From: an alpha proteobacterium SCGC AAA280-B11
GTDB lineage: Bacteria; Pseudomonadota; Alphaproteobacteria; Pelagibacterales; Pelagibacteraceae
NCBI GenBank assembly: GCA_000371745.1
Contig: AQUH01000009.1
Span: forward strand, 1 to 34,478
Direction of reading: 5' to 3'
Length of the DNA: 34,478 bases
Shown here: positions 31,970-34,478 of the stretch, in pieces
How positions within the stretch are numbered: position 1 is the first letter of the stretch
Layout: the number at the start of each line of letters is the position of its first letter
The notes under the pieces: generated by a model
The model's input: only the letters and a program-made list of their open reading frames with translations
What the model was told of the DNA's origin: nothing
Databases searched by the model: none
Program-made: the position numbers and the translations under genes

Positions 31970-33034
31970 TTAAGCGATTTTATTTCGAATAATTCCAACG
32001 CCTGTTATTTCTGTTTCCATCACATCTCCTGGTTTTAAAAATTCAGGAGGAGTTCTGCTGTAACCAACTCCTGGAGGTGTTCCAGTTGCGATAATATCAC
32101 CTGGCAACAAAGTTAGACCACGAGATAATTCAGAAATAATTACTGGAATTTTAAAATACATTTGCTTGTAGCTACCATTTTGTTTTTCAGCCCCATTTAC
32201 TCTGCAAATAATTCTAGTATCATCTAAGTTAACTCCGCCAGCAGTTACAATCCACGGGCCTATTGGACCATGACCATCAATACTTTTTCCTTTAAACCAC
32301 TGACCAGAATGTCTCTTTTGCTGAACATCTCGAACTGTTGTGTCGTTGTACGCTGCATAACCAAAAACATAATCCATAGCTTGTGATTCTGGAATATTTT
32401 TTCCTTTTTTCCCAATCACAACAGCAAGCTCAGCTTCCCAGTCCACCGCTGTTGAATAACTAGCGTCGTAAGGAATGCTATCGAAAGGACCATTCATAGT
32501 TTGTGTTCCCTTAGTAAAGAACACTGGAAACTTTGGATATTCCTGAATAGCTTTATCTGAACGGACTTGTCTGCCTTCTTCAAAATGTTCAAGATAATTC
32601 CAACCGACGCAATAAATATTGCTCTGTGGTTTTGGAATTGGTGACAATAATTTAACCTGACTAACAGTTAAATCTGATTTGCCACGTCCTTTAAAAATTT
32701 TATCAATTTGAGAAAGGCCAGCATTGCCTGAATTAGCTAAAGAAATAATTGAAGTAGGATCAAAATCTAATTTAATTTTTTGTGTCTTTGCTTCAGCACT
32801 AATATCAAATACTTTTCCATCATCACCAACGATACCAAGTCGTGAGCTTCCTCCTGAATTTGGAGTATAATTTGCTATTCGATATCCCATTTTTGCAGAT
32901 AAACTTGGAACGCTAACTGTTGATTGCGCTTGCGCTGCAGATATTTTACTATTAAGTAAACCGCCGATAGCAACTGCTGCTACCGCTCCCATTTTTAAAG
33001 CATCTCGTCTTGTTTTTTTATTTTTGTCAGTCAT
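31970..33034 (-). CDS. Fumarylacetoacetate-hydrolase-family protein with Tat signal peptide
   Basis: A 354-residue protein with a twin-arginine signal at the start (TRRDALK, then a hydrophobic Ala/Gly/Val stretch and AQA|QS), followed by an extra domain and an FAH core: CVGWNYLEHF, DWEAELAVVIG, NDTTVRDVQQKRH, SIDGHGPIGPW and IIATGTPPGVG. The metal-binding Glu and Asp residues are kept, so it should be active, probably in the periplasm after folding in the cytoplasm. The ATG at 33034 is fixed by an AGGGAGA ribosome binding site four bases away; a TTG at 33052 lies ahead of that site. lrgB is upstream. Confidence 0.87.
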   Translation of the reverse strand: MTDKNKKTRRDALKMGAVAAVAIGGLLNSKISAAQAQSTVSVPSLSAKMGYRIANYTPNSGGSSRLGIVGDDGKVFDISAEAKTQKIKLDFDPTSIISLANSGNAGLSQIDKIFKGRGKSDLTVSQVKLLSPIPKPQSNIYCVGWNYLEHFEEGRQVRSDKAIQEYPKFPVFFTKGTQTMNGPFDSIPYDASYSTAVDWEAELAVVIGKKGKNIPESQAMDYVFGYAAYNDTTVRDVQQKRHSGQWFKGKSIDGHGPIGPWIVTAGGVNLDDTRIICRVNGAEKQNGSYKQMYFKIPVIISELSRGLTLLPGDIIATGTPPGVGYSRTPPEFLKPGDVMETEITGVGIIRNKIA

Positions 33035-33102
33035 TGAATCTCCCTGGCTCAAAACATACTACTTATAATAAGCCTATCAATACACTTTTAAAGGGAGTGA
33101 CC

Positions 33103-33834
33103 TCAGAAAAGATTTAATAATTTAAGAAGCAATGGAACTAAGATTGCAGTTGCGATTCCATTAAGCCCAAGTGCAAGAGCTGCAAAAACTCCTGCAGTTT
33201 CATTTCTACTCATAGCTCTTGCAGTACCAATTCCATGGGAAGCAAGACCCATGCCAAAACCTCTCGCTGCCATATCTTTTAATTTTAAAAGATCTAAAGC
33301 AAAAGTACCAAAAGATGCACCTACAATTCCGGTTAAAAGAGTGATGATGGCTGTAACAGAAGGAATTCCTCCGATCAATTCTGAAACCCCCATTGCAATC
33401 GGAGCTGTTGCGCTTCTTGGCAACATACTAAATAAAAGCTGATCACTAATTCCAAAAATTTTACATAAAGCAAAAGTGGATATGATTGCAAATAAACTTC
33501 CAACAACTAGTGAAACAAAAATACTTAAAGCCTCTTTTTGAATAAATTTAAATTTCCTATAAATTGGAATTGCAAGAGCAACGGTTGCAGGTCCCAACAT
33601 AAAATGAATAAATTTTGCTCCATCAAAGTATCTTTCATAAGAGACATTTAAATTAATCAAAACTAAAGAGACAATTGTAATTGAAATAACAACTGGATTT
33701 ACCAGCGGAAATAATTTCGATCTTCTATAAAGATAATCTCCAATTAAATAAGAGCCAATCGTAAGCGTTAACCAAAATAATGGCTCCGCCTGAAGGTATA
33801 CCCAAATACTATACAGCTTATCTTTTTCGATCAT
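33103..33834 (-). CDS. lrgB: LrgB/CidB-family membrane protein
   Basis: A 243-residue integral membrane protein of the LrgB/CidB family. FHFMLGPATVALAIP-like (IHFMLGPATVALAIPIY), the LPRSATAPIAMGVSE signature and ASHGIGTARAM are all present. Once seen as a holin regulator, LrgAB-type proteins are now known in several organisms as transporters for pyruvate, glycolate or similar short acids. It overlaps lrgA by 17 bases. Confidence 0.92.
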   Translation of the reverse strand: MIEKDKLYSIWVYLQAEPLFWLTLTIGSYLIGDYLYRRSKLFPLVNPVVISITIVSLVLINLNVSYERYFDGAKFIHFMLGPATVALAIPIYRKFKFIQKEALSIFVSLVVGSLFAIISTFALCKIFGISDQLLFSMLPRSATAPIAMGVSELIGGIPSVTAIITLLTGIVGASFGTFALDLLKLKDMAARGFGMGLASHGIGTARAMSRNETAGVFAALALGLNGIATAILVPLLLKLLNLF

Positions 33835-34201
33835 TTTTATTAATTATTTTATTCATTCTATCCATCAAGAATGCGGTAATACCAATTGTTAAAATAGTTG
33901 AGATAAAAACAATAAATAAAACTTTAGATAAATTATTTTCCAAATAAGAAAAATGCATCACTACCCCAACTCCAATAGGTACAAATAAAAATGATAAATA
34001 TCTTAAAATATAAGTTGAGGTATCTGCGACTTCTTTTTTGAGATTGCTTACAGACTTTGTTTTAATTCTTTTTAATAAAATTAACGTAATCAGAAGTAAA
34101 ATAAGACCTATTACAGGGCCTGGTATTCTAATTTCAAATATTTTTTTTATAGCCTCGCCCATTAACTGAAAGAAGAAAATAATAAATATAGAACGAAGCA
34201 T
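33818..34201 (-). CDS. lrgA: LrgA/CidA-family membrane protein
   Basis: A 127-residue protein with four helices. It has FFQLMGEAIKKI, the IPGPVIGLILLLITL signature and the FLFVPIGVGVVMHF stretch of LrgA/CidA. It is the partner subunit of LrgB and heads the lrgA-lrgB-FAH-FAH run. A palindrome TCTTAAGA at 34251-34258 lies upstream in the tail of the preceding gene. Confidence 0.9.
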   Translation of the reverse strand: MLRSIFIIFFFQLMGEAIKKIFEIRIPGPVIGLILLLITLILLKRIKTKSVSNLKKEVADTSTYILRYLSFLFVPIGVGVVMHFSYLENNLSKVLFIVFISTILTIGITAFLMDRMNKIINKNDRKR

Positions 34202-34252
34202 CAGTTAAATCTTTAAGCTATCTTAAAATACTAATCAATATTTTGAACAATC

Positions 34253-34478
34253 TTAAGAATTTTTTCTTTTACAAGTCATCAAAACAAGAATTGCGATAAA
34301 TGATGAAATTGCTGAAAATAAAAACGCAAGTTCAGCATTGTAACCCTCATAAATAAACCCAAAAATAAATGAGGCTGGAAATAACATAAAACCAGTTACT
34401 AAATTAAACCAACCAAATGCTGTTCCGCGTTGATTTGTTTTTGTCAGATCTGCAACAAACGCCCTTTCAACGCCCTCC
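34253..34478 (-). CDS. MFS transporter, C-terminal part only (window edge)
   Basis: The last 74 codons of a gene that starts beyond the right edge. EGVERAFVADLTKTNQRGTAFGWFN is the inter-helix loop of an MFS family with GTAFG, followed by two hydrophobic helices (LVTGFMLFPASFIFGFIY and AFLFSAISSFIAILVLM) and a short basic tail. The TAA is at 34253-34255. Substrate unknown. Confidence 0.75.
   Translation of the reverse strand, partial: EGVERAFVADLTKTNQRGTAFGWFNLVTGFMLFPASFIFGFIYEGYNAELAFLFSAISSFIAILVLMTCKRKNS

Noticed and set aside
1-34478. CRISPR array, prophage, insertion sequence, tRNA or rRNA
   Set aside because: No regularly spaced repeats, transposase or phage proteins were found, and no spacer looked like a tRNA or rRNA gene on reading.

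Overview
The window is a compact, strongly A+T-rich bacterial stretch in which most genes abut or overlap and spacers are short. Three things point to a streamlined alphaproteobacterium: a PhaR-type polyhydroxyalkanoate regulator, a GAAC-N7-GAAC SOS box of the alphaproteobacterial type upstream of umuD, and DUF6356 and 17-kDa-antigen-like proteins. A free-living aquatic lineage is plausible, but the exact lineage cannot be read from the sequence.

Bases 1-4591 need care. The first 95 bases recur exactly, inverted, at 4497-4591. A D,D-peptidase gene is split between the two copies: its first 196 codons run from 683 down to 1, and its last 48 codons lie at 4497-4643 on the other strand. A haloacid-dehalogenase-like gene loses its first catalytic motif exactly at 4496/4497. 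The simplest reading is an inverted chimeric joint, such as multiple-displacement amplification of a single cell produces, with the 95-base repeat as an assembly-graph overlap at a contig start. If so, the true order is the reverse complement of 1-4496 followed by 4592 onward. The genes inside (aquaporin, membrane-anchored arsenate reductase, a small secreted protein, two winged-helix-like proteins, DUF2905) look intact.

4647-14770 is a mixed housekeeping and stress region. It holds a GDP-mannose 3,5-epimerase-like sugar epimerase, a small unknown gene divergent from a chromate transporter across an operator-like palindrome pair, a zinc alcohol dehydrogenase, a SOUL heme protein, a TerC protein, an SDR lacking its catalytic tyrosine, and a umuD-umuC-photolyase operon whose SOS box overlaps the promoter -10.

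16254-22106 is a complete polyhydroxyalkanoate locus. phaB-phaA-enoyl-CoA hydratase and the phasin gene read left, and phaC-phaR reads right. The phasin/phaC spacer holds two TTGC/GCAA palindromes, likely operators for PhaR. The phasin-phaB spacer holds two hairpins.

22109-31244 carries selO, an LpxR-like outer-membrane deacylase, several small DUF proteins, a MAPEG protein, a dolichyl-phosphate-mannose-synthase-like glycosyltransferase, a class IV aminotransferase, a Cys-rich mini-protein, a YceI/cytochrome b561 pair and a third winged-helix-like regulator. 31241-34201 is an lrgA-lrgB cluster with two fumarylacetoacetate-hydrolase-family genes, one with a twin-arginine signal. A truncated MFS transporter gene runs off the right edge.
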